A stretch of 64,000 nucleotides of DNA from Aliivibrio finisterrensis (GTDB lineage: Bacteria; Pseudomonadota; Gammaproteobacteria; Enterobacterales; Vibrionaceae): positions 341,804-405,803 of the forward strand of contig NZ_WBVP01000001.1 of assembly GCF_008933155.1 (NCBI RefSeq). The letters run 5' to 3'. Made by a program: the position numbers and the translations under genes. Below the pieces are notes generated by a model. It saw only the letters and a program-made list of their open reading frames with translations. It searched no databases and was not told the DNA's origin. Of the stretch, positions 1 to 7,871 are shown in pieces. The first letter of the stretch is position 1. The number at the start of each line of letters is the position of its first letter.

Positions 1-1
1 T

Positions 2-463
2 TATCCAAAACAAGCAGGGGCAAACTTTACAACCACTGCCTCAGCTCAACAATTATGGACCGTAATTGAACGTTTAGGCAGTAAAGAAGGCTATTTCTTC
101 GCAAACGCATTATGGCGAACCAGAGAATGGTTAGACCCTTTACTTGGAGGTTCATTCCCGATAAGAAGAAGACCTGAATCAGGAAAAGTACAACTAGGCG
201 ATTATATTGATTCATGGAAAGTGATTCGTTGCGAAGAGAATAAGTTCTTATCATTACTGTTTGGAATGACAGCCCCAGGGCTAGGACGATTAGAGTTTTC
301 AATCAAAGAGATAGATGAGAATCATCGCCAGTTAGATGTCCGTGCATGGTGGCACCCTAAAGGCTTTTGGGGGTTAATGTATTGGTTCGCAATGTTCCCT
401 GCGCATTTGTTTATTTTTAAAGGCATGGTGAAAGCGATTTGTAAAAAAGCAGAAGCCGAATAA
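2..463 (+). CDS. DUF2867-domain protein, C-terminal part (5' end outside window)
   Basis: The frame is open from the first base of the window, so the gene starts upstream. 153 codons are visible, ending in TAA. The visible part contains the features I associate with DUF2867: an N-terminal stretch resembling an SRPBCC-type fold (LWTVIERLG, then FANALWRTREWLDPLLGG), and the W-W-pattern tail RAWWHPKGFWGLMYWFAMFPAHLFIF. This domain often follows an NAD(P)-binding epimerase-like domain (YbjT type), which would lie outside the window. No function can be assigned from this fragment. A shared terminator separates it from the convergent gene downstream. Confidence 0.6.
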   Translation, partial: YPKQAGANFTTTASAQQLWTVIERLGSKEGYFFANALWRTREWLDPLLGGSFPIRRRPESGKVQLGDYIDSWKVIRCEENKFLSLLFGMTAPGLGRLEFSIKEIDENHRQLDVRAWWHPKGFWGLMYWFAMFPAHLFIFKGMVKAICKKAEAE

Positions 464-520
464 ATACCAAAAGAGTAAAAAGAGTAAAAAGAAAAACCAT
501 AATCAAAAAGCAGCAAACAC

Positions 521-549
521 AAAAAAAGCGCAGATAGTCTGCGCTTTTC
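521..549. terminator. Bidirectional Rho-independent terminator
   Basis: A 7-bp GC-rich stem (GCGCAGA / TCTGCGC, 528-534 and 538-544) has a 3-base loop. It is flanked by an A-run on the left and a T-run on the right, so it can stop both the plus-strand DUF2867 gene and the convergent DUF2913 gene. Confidence 0.85.
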
Positions 550-573
550 ACTATTATAAATAAAAGAGAAACT

Positions 574-1260
574 CTATTTCTTCACATTAAATGAAAATGG
601 TGTTTCTGCTAATTGTAAACTGTGGTTACGAGGGAAAATCAGGTACTCACCATGATATTTCACTTTCGACTTATAATCAGAACGCTTGTGAACCATCAAA
701 CCATGCTCATAAGCAGATTCAATAAACTCATGGTGATTACCGCGAACATAACAGGTTAATGGTTTCACTAACTCGGCAGAATCATCTTCACCATCAAAAC
801 ACGATTCAAGCTGTGTAGAGCAGATAATTAACGAGTGATCACCATCAGAAAATAACGACGCCTTTGGCAGTACTTCGTATTCTGTTGTTACACACCACTC
901 TTTCTCTTCTTCTAAAAACTCACCCCACGCTAAAATCGCTTCTTTTGTAATAGACTTTGTGTTTTCAACAGACGCTAACTCACCATATAAACGCGAGTAA
1001 TGCTCAAAACGAGTCGGCAACTCAGTACCCGTTCCTTTTGTGCGCCCTTCTTTTTGCCATGTTTTTAGATCACCGGCTACGCAATGAGCAAAGCGCTGTG
1101 ACTTAATTGCAGTAGTTACCCAGCGAATTAAAAAATGGTTCGCACTGACAGGATTTTTAGGCAAACGACCACTGTCTTTTGACTCTTGTAAATCACCTAA
1201 TGCAGCATTGATTACACGCTGAATTTCTTGATAATACTGCACTGATTTTTTTTCACTCAT
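574..1260 (-). CDS. DUF2913 family protein
   Basis: A 228-residue soluble protein without signal peptide or membrane segment. The N-terminus (YYQEIQRVINAALGDLQ, then NHFLIRWVTTAIKSQRF) matches my memory of the DUF2913 family, which is largely restricted to vibrios and relatives and has no known function. The start ATG directly abuts the stop codon of the upstream efflux gene (bcr, same strand, zero-base gap). The two genes are therefore probably co-transcribed, and translation may be coupled. The family assignment is from memory; the biochemical role is unknown. Confidence 0.6.
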   Translation of the reverse strand: MSEKKSVQYYQEIQRVINAALGDLQESKDSGRLPKNPVSANHFLIRWVTTAIKSQRFAHCVAGDLKTWQKEGRTKGTGTELPTRFEHYSRLYGELASVENTKSITKEAILAWGEFLEEEKEWCVTTEYEVLPKASLFSDGDHSLIICSTQLESCFDGEDDSAELVKPLTCYVRGNHHEFIESAYEHGLMVHKRSDYKSKVKYHGEYLIFPRNHSLQLAETPFSFNVKK

Positions 1261-2466
1261 TTACGCTTTTCGCCCAAAAACAAAATAACAACCAAAAGAT
1301 AAAATTGAACACGCCGTCATTGCGCCTACCATAGGCCAAGCCGAATCTGACGGCAGCATTGCAATACCGACTCCAACTAATGAGCCAGTACCGAAACGTA
1401 ATGTACCAGCTAGAGAAGACGCTGTCCCTGCCATTTTAGGGTAATGACTTAATAATAACGCCATACTATTACTACCAATAGTAGAAATACACCCAACCGA
1501 CAAGACCACTGGGATAACCGTTCCCCATAACCCCCAGCCTAACCACTGACCAATCATCATCAGTATGCCAGCGAACAACTGGATCGACAGCCCCAACTTT
1601 AGCATATTATGAGAGCCCGCTCGTTTTACGATACGGCCATTTAGCGTCGTCATAATGATTAGAAAAACAATATTTAAACCAAATAAGTAACCAAAGTTCT
1701 GAGCACTCACGCCATAAATATCAATATAAACAAATGAGCCAGCAGTTAAAAATGCAAACATACAAGAGAATGAGAATGCACCAGAGAAGATCAGCCCAAG
1801 TGATACCGGGTTCTTAAATAGCGATAAATAATTTCGTAAAGAAGAGCTTAATTTGAACGGTTCGCGATTCTCTTCTTTTAATGTTTCTGGAATTTTCCAC
1901 AAAATCGCAAAAATGATTAATACCGAAAAAACGGCCAATAACCAAAAGATAGAACGCCAGCCAAACCACACCGCCAAATGCCCGCCAATCATAGGCGCCG
2001 CTAATGGTGCAACGGTCATAACCAAGGTAATAAACGCCATGGTTCTCGCAAAATCTTCTTTATCAAACATATCTCGAACAATGGCCTGAATAACCACTGA
2101 TGACGCTGCCCCAGCTACGCCTTGTAATACTCGGATATACATTAAGGACTCGATACTATCAACCAAAGCACCAATCACCGCACACACGGCAAATAAAATA
2201 GTCCCTATGATTAAAACAGGTCGACGGCCATAACTGTCAGCAAGCGGGCCATGAATAAGCTGAGCAATAGCAAAACCGGCAGTATAAGCCGTTAATGTCA
2301 TTTGAACCGAACCGGCAGATACACCTAAGTCAGCCGCAATACTTGGCATTGCTGGCAAATACATGTCAATTGCAAGTGGAGTTAATGCCGCAATAGCACC
2401 CAAAATAACAATGAGTAATAAATTGAGTGTGGGTACCTCAGGAGAAGCACTAGAACTTGTGGACAT
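1261..2466 (-). CDS. bcr: Bcr/CflA-family multidrug efflux MFS transporter
   Basis: A drug:proton antiporter of the DHA1 group with 12 predicted inner-membrane helices in 401 residues. The conserved MFS loop between helices 2 and 3 (GPLADSYGRRP, residues 73-83) is intact. The early motif TPLAIDMYLPAMP is typical of Bcr/CflA proteins. I chose the ATG at 2466; an upstream in-frame TTG (2493) would add nine residues without a better ribosome site. The gene lies just downstream of rsuA on the same strand, as in E. coli where bcr and rsuA are neighbours, but a strong terminator separates them. The substrate (bicyclomycin, sulfonamide or other) cannot be read from sequence. Confidence 0.85.
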   Translation of the reverse strand: MSTSSSASPEVPTLNLLLIVILGAIAALTPLAIDMYLPAMPSIAADLGVSAGSVQMTLTAYTAGFAIAQLIHGPLADSYGRRPVLIIGTILFAVCAVIGALVDSIESLMYIRVLQGVAGAASSVVIQAIVRDMFDKEDFARTMAFITLVMTVAPLAAPMIGGHLAVWFGWRSIFWLLAVFSVLIIFAILWKIPETLKEENREPFKLSSSLRNYLSLFKNPVSLGLIFSGAFSFSCMFAFLTAGSFVYIDIYGVSAQNFGYLFGLNIVFLIIMTTLNGRIVKRAGSHNMLKLGLSIQLFAGILMMIGQWLGWGLWGTVIPVVLSVGCISTIGSNSMALLLSHYPKMAGTASSLAGTLRFGTGSLVGVGIAMLPSDSAWPMVGAMTACSILSFGCYFVFGRKA

Positions 2467-2601
2467 AACTGAACCTACAAAAAGAAAGAGCAAAAGGAGT
2501 TTGAAATTTTAACACGACAAACGTTTATCTGCTTATCAATTCTTAGAACTTTGCACTAATTTACGCAAGGATGCTCAAATGTTTATACCCGCTAATAGTA
2601 T

Positions 2602-2636
2602 AAAAAAACGGCATGACCGAGATCATACCTTTTTTC
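2602..2636. terminator. Bidirectional terminator after rsuA
   Basis: A stem of GGCATGA / TCATACC (2610-2616 and 2623-2629, one G-U pair) with a six-base loop. T-rich tracts lie on both sides in the relevant strands. On the minus strand it follows the rsuA stop and would isolate rsuA from bcr. Confidence 0.75.
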
Positions 2637-2655
2637 TTTATAAAGCGGCTAGAAG

Positions 2656-3357
2656 CTATGCGAATACGGCTTCAACTTCTTCTTCAGTCAGGTAACGATA
2701 TTCACCAGGCTCTAGAGAATAATCTAAACCTAAACCGCCAATTTGAGAACGGTGTAAGCCATCAACTTTATTACCAAGCGCTGCAAACATACGTTTCACT
2801 TGGTGATATTTACCTTCTTGAATCGTTAGTAGAAGTTCGTTTTCGTCTTCATCAACAATTTCCATTACCGCTGGCATAGTTAAACCAGTTTCACTCTTAA
2901 GTTGAATACCTTCTGCTAATTGCTCAGCGTAATCAGCACCGATAGATTCAGCTAACCACACTCGGTACGTTTTTGGACACTTACGTTTTGGTGATGTGAT
3001 CTTATGTGACCATTGACCATCATCAGTAATTAATACCAAACCTGTCGTATCTACATCAAGACGACCCGCAAAGTGCAGTTTCTCAAGATTAACTTCATCT
3101 AAAAGCGTTAATGCCGATGGGTGAGTATTGTCTTCATGTGAACATACATAACCATCTGGCTTAAATAACATAATATAGCGAGGACCATGGAATTTAAGTT
3201 CACGACCATCCCACTCAACGGTTGAATCATCGGTTACTTTTACTGAAGTAACCTTTGTTTTCACACCATCAACGGTAACCGTACCACTTTTAATAATACG
3301 AGTTGCTTCTTTACGAGTGGCACCTGTTGTTTCGCACAAAAATTTATCTAAACGCAT
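2656..3357 (-). CDS. rsuA: 16S rRNA pseudouridine(516) synthase RsuA
   Basis: Isomerises one uridine of 16S rRNA (U516 in E. coli) during small-subunit assembly in the cytoplasm. It is 233 residues, close to the usual length of about 230. An S4 RNA-binding domain covers residues 1-55 (starting MRLDKFLCE). The catalytic motif GRLDVDTTGL follows, with the nucleophilic aspartate at residue 101. The late motif EGKYHQVKRMFAALG is characteristic of the RsuA/RluB/E/F group. Adjacency to bcr supports RsuA rather than RluE or RluF. Confidence 0.92.
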   Translation of the reverse strand: MRLDKFLCETTGATRKEATRIIKSGTVTVDGVKTKVTSVKVTDDSTVEWDGRELKFHGPRYIMLFKPDGYVCSHEDNTHPSALTLLDEVNLEKLHFAGRLDVDTTGLVLITDDGQWSHKITSPKRKCPKTYRVWLAESIGADYAEQLAEGIQLKSETGLTMPAVMEIVDEDENELLLTIQEGKYHQVKRMFAALGNKVDGLHRSQIGGLGLDYSLEPGEYRYLTEEEVEAVFA

Positions 3358-3426
3358 GAGAACCTCATTTCAATATTCTGCCGCATTATACCCAAACCAC
3401 TTGAAGAAGCGAGCACACATAAAAAA

Positions 3427-5031
3427 TTAATGCGCCCCACCTTCAATTGATGAAGGATTCGAATTTGATTTAACAAAAAACATCATAAAAGCAGCAAAAC
3501 CTAAGAAGAATGTCATCATTAAAAAGACATCGTTATACGCCATAATCGCGGCATCTCGCTGCATCGTCATGGTTAATGATGCTTTAGCTTGCAACATAGC
3601 CGTTGCAGGATCACTGCCCTTTGAGACAAACATCGCTGCACTCTGTTGCAATTGATACCAACCGTCGGTACTCACGCTAGTTAGTGTTTCTTTAATGTGC
3701 CCCAAATGCTCACGCGTTTTGTTATCCAGCATGGTCGCGATAATCGCAATACTGAATGCGCCACCCAAATTACGCAATACATTAGTAATGGTAGAAGCAT
3801 CCGCCACTTGATGTTTTTGAATCTCTTCCATCGCGACCAATGACAAAGGCACCATGATGAACGGGCTGCCAATCGCACGTAATAACATAGAGAAAATCAA
3901 TTGGTCACCGCCAAATAAATAACTCATGTGCGTATTTACAAAACAGCTAATGCCAAACATCGAAAAGCCAAAAAACACCAAATATTTCGCTTTTATAATC
4001 TGAGTTAACTTAGGAACTAATGGGAAAATTAATAACTGCGGAAAACCCATCCACATCAATACTTCACCAATTTCCAAGGCGTTATACCCTTGAATTTGGA
4101 TCATATACATTGGCAGCACGTAAATAGACCCCAGCAGTGCCATCCCTAATATCAAATACGCTACGCATGACATCGCAAACTGACTTTGTTTCAGTAGCCG
4201 CAAATTCACCAGAGGGTTCTTATGCTGTAGCTCATTAATCACAAAATAAATTAAGCTAATTGCTGAAATAATAGATAAGGTAATGATGAAACTAGAGCTA
4301 AACCACTCTTCACGGTTCCCCTCTTCTAGTACCACTTCTAAACAACCAAGACCAATCGCCATCGTGGTAATACCAAACCAATCGGCTTTTAATAAGCTGT
4401 CTAATTTTAATGGCTCATCATCAAGCCCGTAATTGACCATGCAAATAAGCGCAATTGCTGGTGGAATGTTGATGTAGAAAATATAGTGCCATGAGAAGTT
4501 TTCAGTTAACCAACCACCCAATGTTGGCCCGATAGAAGGTGCAAACGTCGCTGTTACCCCAAATAACGCCATCCCAACTGCACGCTTATTTAATGGTAAT
4601 AACTGAACAACCAGAGAGAAAGCCAGTGGGATTAACGCCCCACCACTAAAGCCTTGGATCGCACGAAAGACGATCATTGATCCCATATTCCAAGACACAG
4701 AACACAGCACCGATGCCACAGCAAAAATGATGGTTGTCCAGGTTAAATAACGACGCTTACCAATCGCAACAGATAGCCAACCACTTAATGGAATCGCAAT
4801 CATTTCTGCCACAAGATAAGAAGTCGATATCCACGAGCTCTCATCCATAGTGGCCGATAGCGCACCTTGAATGTCTTTTAGAGATGAGTTGGTGATCTGA
4901 ATATCCAGAATCGCCATAAACGCCCCCAACAAACCACCAAATAGCGCTATCCAATGGCGTCTTGGTATTTCAGGTTCTATTGGTACATCGGCAGATTCAT
5001 TTTGATTTGTCACCGTTAATTCTTGAGTCAT
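3427..5031 (-). CDS. DHA2-family (EmrB-like) drug efflux permease
   Basis: A 534-residue major facilitator with about 14 hydrophobic helices, as in the DHA2 group (EmrB, VceB). The GGALIPLAFSLVVQLLP region and the antiporter-type motif APSIGPTLGGWLTENFSWHY are the family signatures. It is expected to work as the inner-membrane pump of a tripartite system with the membrane-fusion protein encoded two bases upstream and an outer-membrane channel encoded elsewhere (none is visible here). Its start ATG lies two bases after the stop of the fusion-protein gene, so the pair forms one operon. The substrate is unknown. Confidence 0.85.
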   Translation of the reverse strand: MTQELTVTNQNESADVPIEPEIPRRHWIALFGGLLGAFMAILDIQITNSSLKDIQGALSATMDESSWISTSYLVAEMIAIPLSGWLSVAIGKRRYLTWTTIIFAVASVLCSVSWNMGSMIVFRAIQGFSGGALIPLAFSLVVQLLPLNKRAVGMALFGVTATFAPSIGPTLGGWLTENFSWHYIFYINIPPAIALICMVNYGLDDEPLKLDSLLKADWFGITTMAIGLGCLEVVLEEGNREEWFSSSFIITLSIISAISLIYFVINELQHKNPLVNLRLLKQSQFAMSCVAYLILGMALLGSIYVLPMYMIQIQGYNALEIGEVLMWMGFPQLLIFPLVPKLTQIIKAKYLVFFGFSMFGISCFVNTHMSYLFGGDQLIFSMLLRAIGSPFIMVPLSLVAMEEIQKHQVADASTITNVLRNLGGAFSIAIIATMLDNKTREHLGHIKETLTSVSTDGWYQLQQSAAMFVSKGSDPATAMLQAKASLTMTMQRDAAIMAYNDVFLMMTFFLGFAAFMMFFVKSNSNPSSIEGGAH

Positions 5032-5033
5032 GA

Positions 5034-6104
5034 CTAACCTCGAGTATCAACCGTTGCAACCACAGAAAGACCCGGGATCAGCTTACCTTCTAATAAATCC
5101 GTATTTAAAATGCTGATTTTAACCGGCACACGCTGCACAATTTTAGTGAAGTTACCGGTCGCATTCTCTGGTGGCAGTAACGCAAACTTAGCGCCCGTTG
5201 CAGGAGAAAAACTATCAACAATGCCTTTTAGGTGTAGATCTGGGTACGCATCTAAATCGACAAACACTTTTTGTCCTTTGTCAATATCACCCAGTTGCGT
5301 TTCTTTAAAGTTTGCTTCAATCCATACATCTGTTGTTGGAACTAAACTAAGCAAAGGCATGCCCGCTTGAACCAATAAACCGCTGCGCAAACTACGTTTA
5401 CCTACCACACCATCAATTGGCGCGTAGATATTAGTGTAAGACAGGTTAATCTCTGTTTGTTCTAACGCCGCTTTGGCTTGAACTAACCCAGCCTCCGCTT
5501 GAGCAATCTCGCTTTCAATCACATTGATTTGTTCTTTCGATGCTTGGTAATTGGCTTTTGCAGCATCCACATTTGCCAGCGTCACTTTAAGGTGTGATAC
5601 GTTATTATCTAACTCATCTTGTGACGAATAATTCTTTTTAATTAACGCTTTAGTTCGTTTAACTTGTTGCTGAGCACGCTCATATTCCGCATTGGCTGAT
5701 TCAATCTCACTCGCCGCTTGACGAATACGAATGTCTTGCAACTTACGCTCAGCCGCTAGGTTCTTAATTGCAGCAGAGCTAACCAATACGTTCGCCTCTG
5801 CTTTCTCTTTTTCTGCCTCAAAATCACGACTGTCTATGGTTGCCAATAAATCACCCGCTTTTACCATTTGGTTATCTTCAACAAATGTTTTGGCAATGTA
5901 ACCGCCTACTTTAGGGCTGATCGTTGTGATATCACCTTGCAGATACGCATTGTCTGTTGATTGGAAGTATTGTCCATAACCGTACCAGTAACCCGCCCCT
6001 GCAAGACCACATAGAATAATCACAATCGTTGCAATCAAAGGTGCTTTATTTTTTTTCTTTTGTTGTTCTGCCACGGTACGTACCCACTTTGAAGATGAAG
6101 CCAT
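5034..6104 (-). CDS. HlyD/EmrA-family membrane fusion protein
   Basis: A periplasmic adaptor of a tripartite efflux pump, 356 residues. A short cytoplasmic N-terminus rich in Lys (EQQKKKNKAP) precedes a single membrane anchor at about residues 22-42. Next comes a lipoyl half-motif (SPKVGGYIAKTFVEDNQMVKAG), a long alpha-helical hairpin with heptad-like Ala/Glu/Lys content (about 95-210), and the second lipoyl half (YAPIDGVVGKRSLRSGLLV). This order is typical of EmrA. It is the first gene of the operon with the DHA2 permease and is divergent from a LysR-type regulator. Confidence 0.87.
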   Translation of the reverse strand: MASSSKWVRTVAEQQKKKNKAPLIATIVIILCGLAGAGYWYGYGQYFQSTDNAYLQGDITTISPKVGGYIAKTFVEDNQMVKAGDLLATIDSRDFEAEKEKAEANVLVSSAAIKNLAAERKLQDIRIRQAASEIESANAEYERAQQQVKRTKALIKKNYSSQDELDNNVSHLKVTLANVDAAKANYQASKEQINVIESEIAQAEAGLVQAKAALEQTEINLSYTNIYAPIDGVVGKRSLRSGLLVQAGMPLLSLVPTTDVWIEANFKETQLGDIDKGQKVFVDLDAYPDLHLKGIVDSFSPATGAKFALLPPENATGNFTKIVQRVPVKISILNTDLLEGKLIPGLSVVATVDTRG

Positions 6105-6233
6105 TCACGCTGAATCAACATGAATGTAATAAATAAGAGAAGCAGAGTATAAAACGAAAATGATTTGTTGATTAGATAGGAAAAAAAGGAAACACTGTTG
6201 CACAAATCTTACCAATCAATAAGGAATCGTCTA
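6105..6233. promoter_or_regulatory. Divergent promoter region of the efflux operon and its LysR regulator
   Basis: 129 bp between the starts of two divergent units. Such regions usually carry the LysR binding sites and both promoters. The stretch is AT-rich, but I could not single out a convincing T-N11-A palindrome, so only the arrangement supports this call. Confidence 0.45.
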
Positions 6234-7148
6234 ATGATGGATTTGAATAACATTACCATATTAAATCAAGTGATTGATTCTGGTAGCTTTACTCAAGCAG
6301 CCATTAATCTTGGAATGACAAAATCAACCGTTAGCCGAAAACTTGCAGAGCTTGAAGAGCATCTAGGCGTGAAGTTGATCACTCGTTCGACACGAAAATT
6401 AGGCTTAACTCAGGAAGGTGAGGTTTTTTATCAAGCCAGCGTTAAAGTGCTCGATATCATGCAACAAACCGAGCTAGAACTGACTGCAAACCAAAATTTA
6501 ATTCGCGGTCATCTTAACTTAGCCATGCCAGTAGAGATCGGGCATAACGTCATGTCTGATTACATCAACAGCTTTCTTAAACGCTACCCTGAAGTATCAG
6601 TTAATGTAGAAATGACCAACAGAGCCGTCGATATTATTGGTGATGGCATTGATCTTTATGTCCAAATTGGCGAGATCAACGACTCTTCATTAGTCGCACG
6701 AACCATCGATTTTTCTGAGCGTATTATTGTGGCAAGCCCTGAGTATTTAAACACTTATGGAATGATTACCTCACCAGAAGATCTCCAGTCGCCTCATCAT
6801 CAAATCAAAGTCGTTAACGCGGTAAAAGTACCTAATCTGTACTTTAACCAAGTCGATAAAGCCATTCGCGTTAATCTGCCTTATCGCTTGAAAGTGAATA
6901 CCATTACGGCGTGTAAATCTGCTTGTTTAAGTGGTTTAGGCATCGCTTCTTTGCCTGAGTTCTTATGTCGAGAGCACATCAAAAATGGCGAACTGGTGCA
7001 AATTCTTCCTGATTGGGATTTGCCAAAAGCGGCGATTAGCTTGGTGTTTCCACAAAATAAACTGATACCAAAACGATTACGTGTTTTTATTGACCATGTA
7101 CTTGAGCGATTTGAATTAACGACAGCGGAAAGAAATAAGAGTAAATAA
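6234..7148 (+). CDS. LysR-family transcriptional regulator
   Basis: A 304-residue one-component regulator. The N-terminal winged helix-turn-helix spans roughly residues 5-60 (GSFTQAAINLGMTKSTVSRKLAELE), followed by a periplasmic-binding-protein-like effector domain. I chose ATG 6234 because AAGGA sits eight bases upstream; an earlier TTG (6198) lacks a ribosome site. It is divergent from the EmrAB-like operon and probably controls it, perhaps in response to a pump substrate. The sequence resembles the CrgA/DsdC-like subgroup more than metabolic LysRs, but the effector is not predictable. Confidence 0.85.
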   Translation: MMDLNNITILNQVIDSGSFTQAAINLGMTKSTVSRKLAELEEHLGVKLITRSTRKLGLTQEGEVFYQASVKVLDIMQQTELELTANQNLIRGHLNLAMPVEIGHNVMSDYINSFLKRYPEVSVNVEMTNRAVDIIGDGIDLYVQIGEINDSSLVARTIDFSERIIVASPEYLNTYGMITSPEDLQSPHHQIKVVNAVKVPNLYFNQVDKAIRVNLPYRLKVNTITACKSACLSGLGIASLPEFLCREHIKNGELVQILPDWDLPKAAISLVFPQNKLIPKRLRVFIDHVLERFELTTAERNKSK

Positions 7149-7219
7149 TTCACTAAAATTACATCAATTTTTCTGAATCTATTAATTTCACTTGCCAGTA
7201 AGGTCATTCATCGAATACG

Positions 7220-7762
7220 ATGCGATGGTCTATATGCACATCACTGGATTTTTTTGTGGTTCAACTGTTTCGATTATTGATAATTTGTCTTTGCTTTGGG
7301 GTAAGCTCGCTTGCTCAGGCATCTGCATATCATCAAAATAGCTACAGTGATTTCTCAGAATTGACCATTGAGCAACATTCTACCGTTCCTGTGACACTTT
7401 CTGTTGATAGCTCTTCTATCCTATCGATTGATTTCTCTACGTGTGCCATCGACAACGCTCAATCTGACCCAACAGCATTACACTCTCAAAATGCATCTCA
7501 AAGCCACGACGTTAACTTAGGCATCGCCTATTCTTCTCGTATGGCGAATTTAGCTCGTCATGAGCCAGAAGAAGTCTTTCCTGTTTATGAGTTAGCGCTT
7601 GAGATCCCTGTAACGCCTTCTGAGCAACTCACCATTGGTTATCAAGAAAAACCAAAACCAACGGTTAATTGGGCATTAAACACCTACTCATCTACTTCAC
7701 GAATTTCGGCTTGGAAGGAAAGCAACCTTCTCTACAGCCAGCGGTTATACCCACACGCTTAA
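7220..7762 (+). CDS. vemP: VemP-like secretion monitor (arrest peptide) upstream of secDF2
   Basis: Encodes 180 residues with an N-terminal signal peptide (hydrophobic core about 14-30, likely cleavage after AQASA at 36), a low-complexity middle, and the C-terminal segment RISAWKESNLLY at 161-172. That segment closely resembles the RIS-x-WKE-x-N core I remember from the arrest sequence of Vibrio alginolyticus VemP. In that system VemP stalls its own ribosome unless it is actively secreted, and stalling exposes the secD2 start site. The position directly upstream of a second secDF pair is the same. ATG 7220 has a poor ribosome site; GTG 7256 gives a more typical short signal peptide and is an alternative start. 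The identification rests on motif, position and topology, not on an alignment. Confidence 0.8.
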   Translation: MRWSICTSLDFFVVQLFRLLIICLCFGVSSLAQASAYHQNSYSDFSELTIEQHSTVPVTLSVDSSSILSIDFSTCAIDNAQSDPTALHSQNASQSHDVNLGIAYSSRMANLARHEPEEVFPVYELALEIPVTPSEQLTIGYQEKPKPTVNWALNTYSSTSRISAWKESNLLYSQRLYPHA

Positions 7763-7871
7763 TTTCACACCCAAAATCCATTGATTTATCACTTAGTTAT
7801 TTCTGTATTCAGATCTAGCTAGATTTGTGACTTTTTCGCATACGCAACTTCGTATGTGAGGTGAAATTATT
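7762..7871 (+). promoter_or_regulatory. secD2 translational switch: sequestered Shine-Dalgarno
   Basis: The secD2 ribosome site is GAGGTGA (7858-7864), seven bases before the ATG. ATTTCAC at 7762-7768, overlapping the last base of the vemP stop codon, is a perfect complement of GTGAAAT at 7861-7867, which overlaps that site. A second hairpin (7837-7844 with 7851-7858, 8 bp with one G-U) ends on the first base of the ribosome site. A ribosome halted in the last codons of vemP would cover 7762-7768 and free the secD2 start. The pairing is visible in the sequence; the switching is inferred from the known VemP mechanism. Confidence 0.65.

Noticed and set aside
2613..2879. 88-codon plus-strand frame opposite the 3' end of rsuA
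   Set aside because: It begins in the terminator and runs antisense to conserved RsuA codons; no independent evidence.
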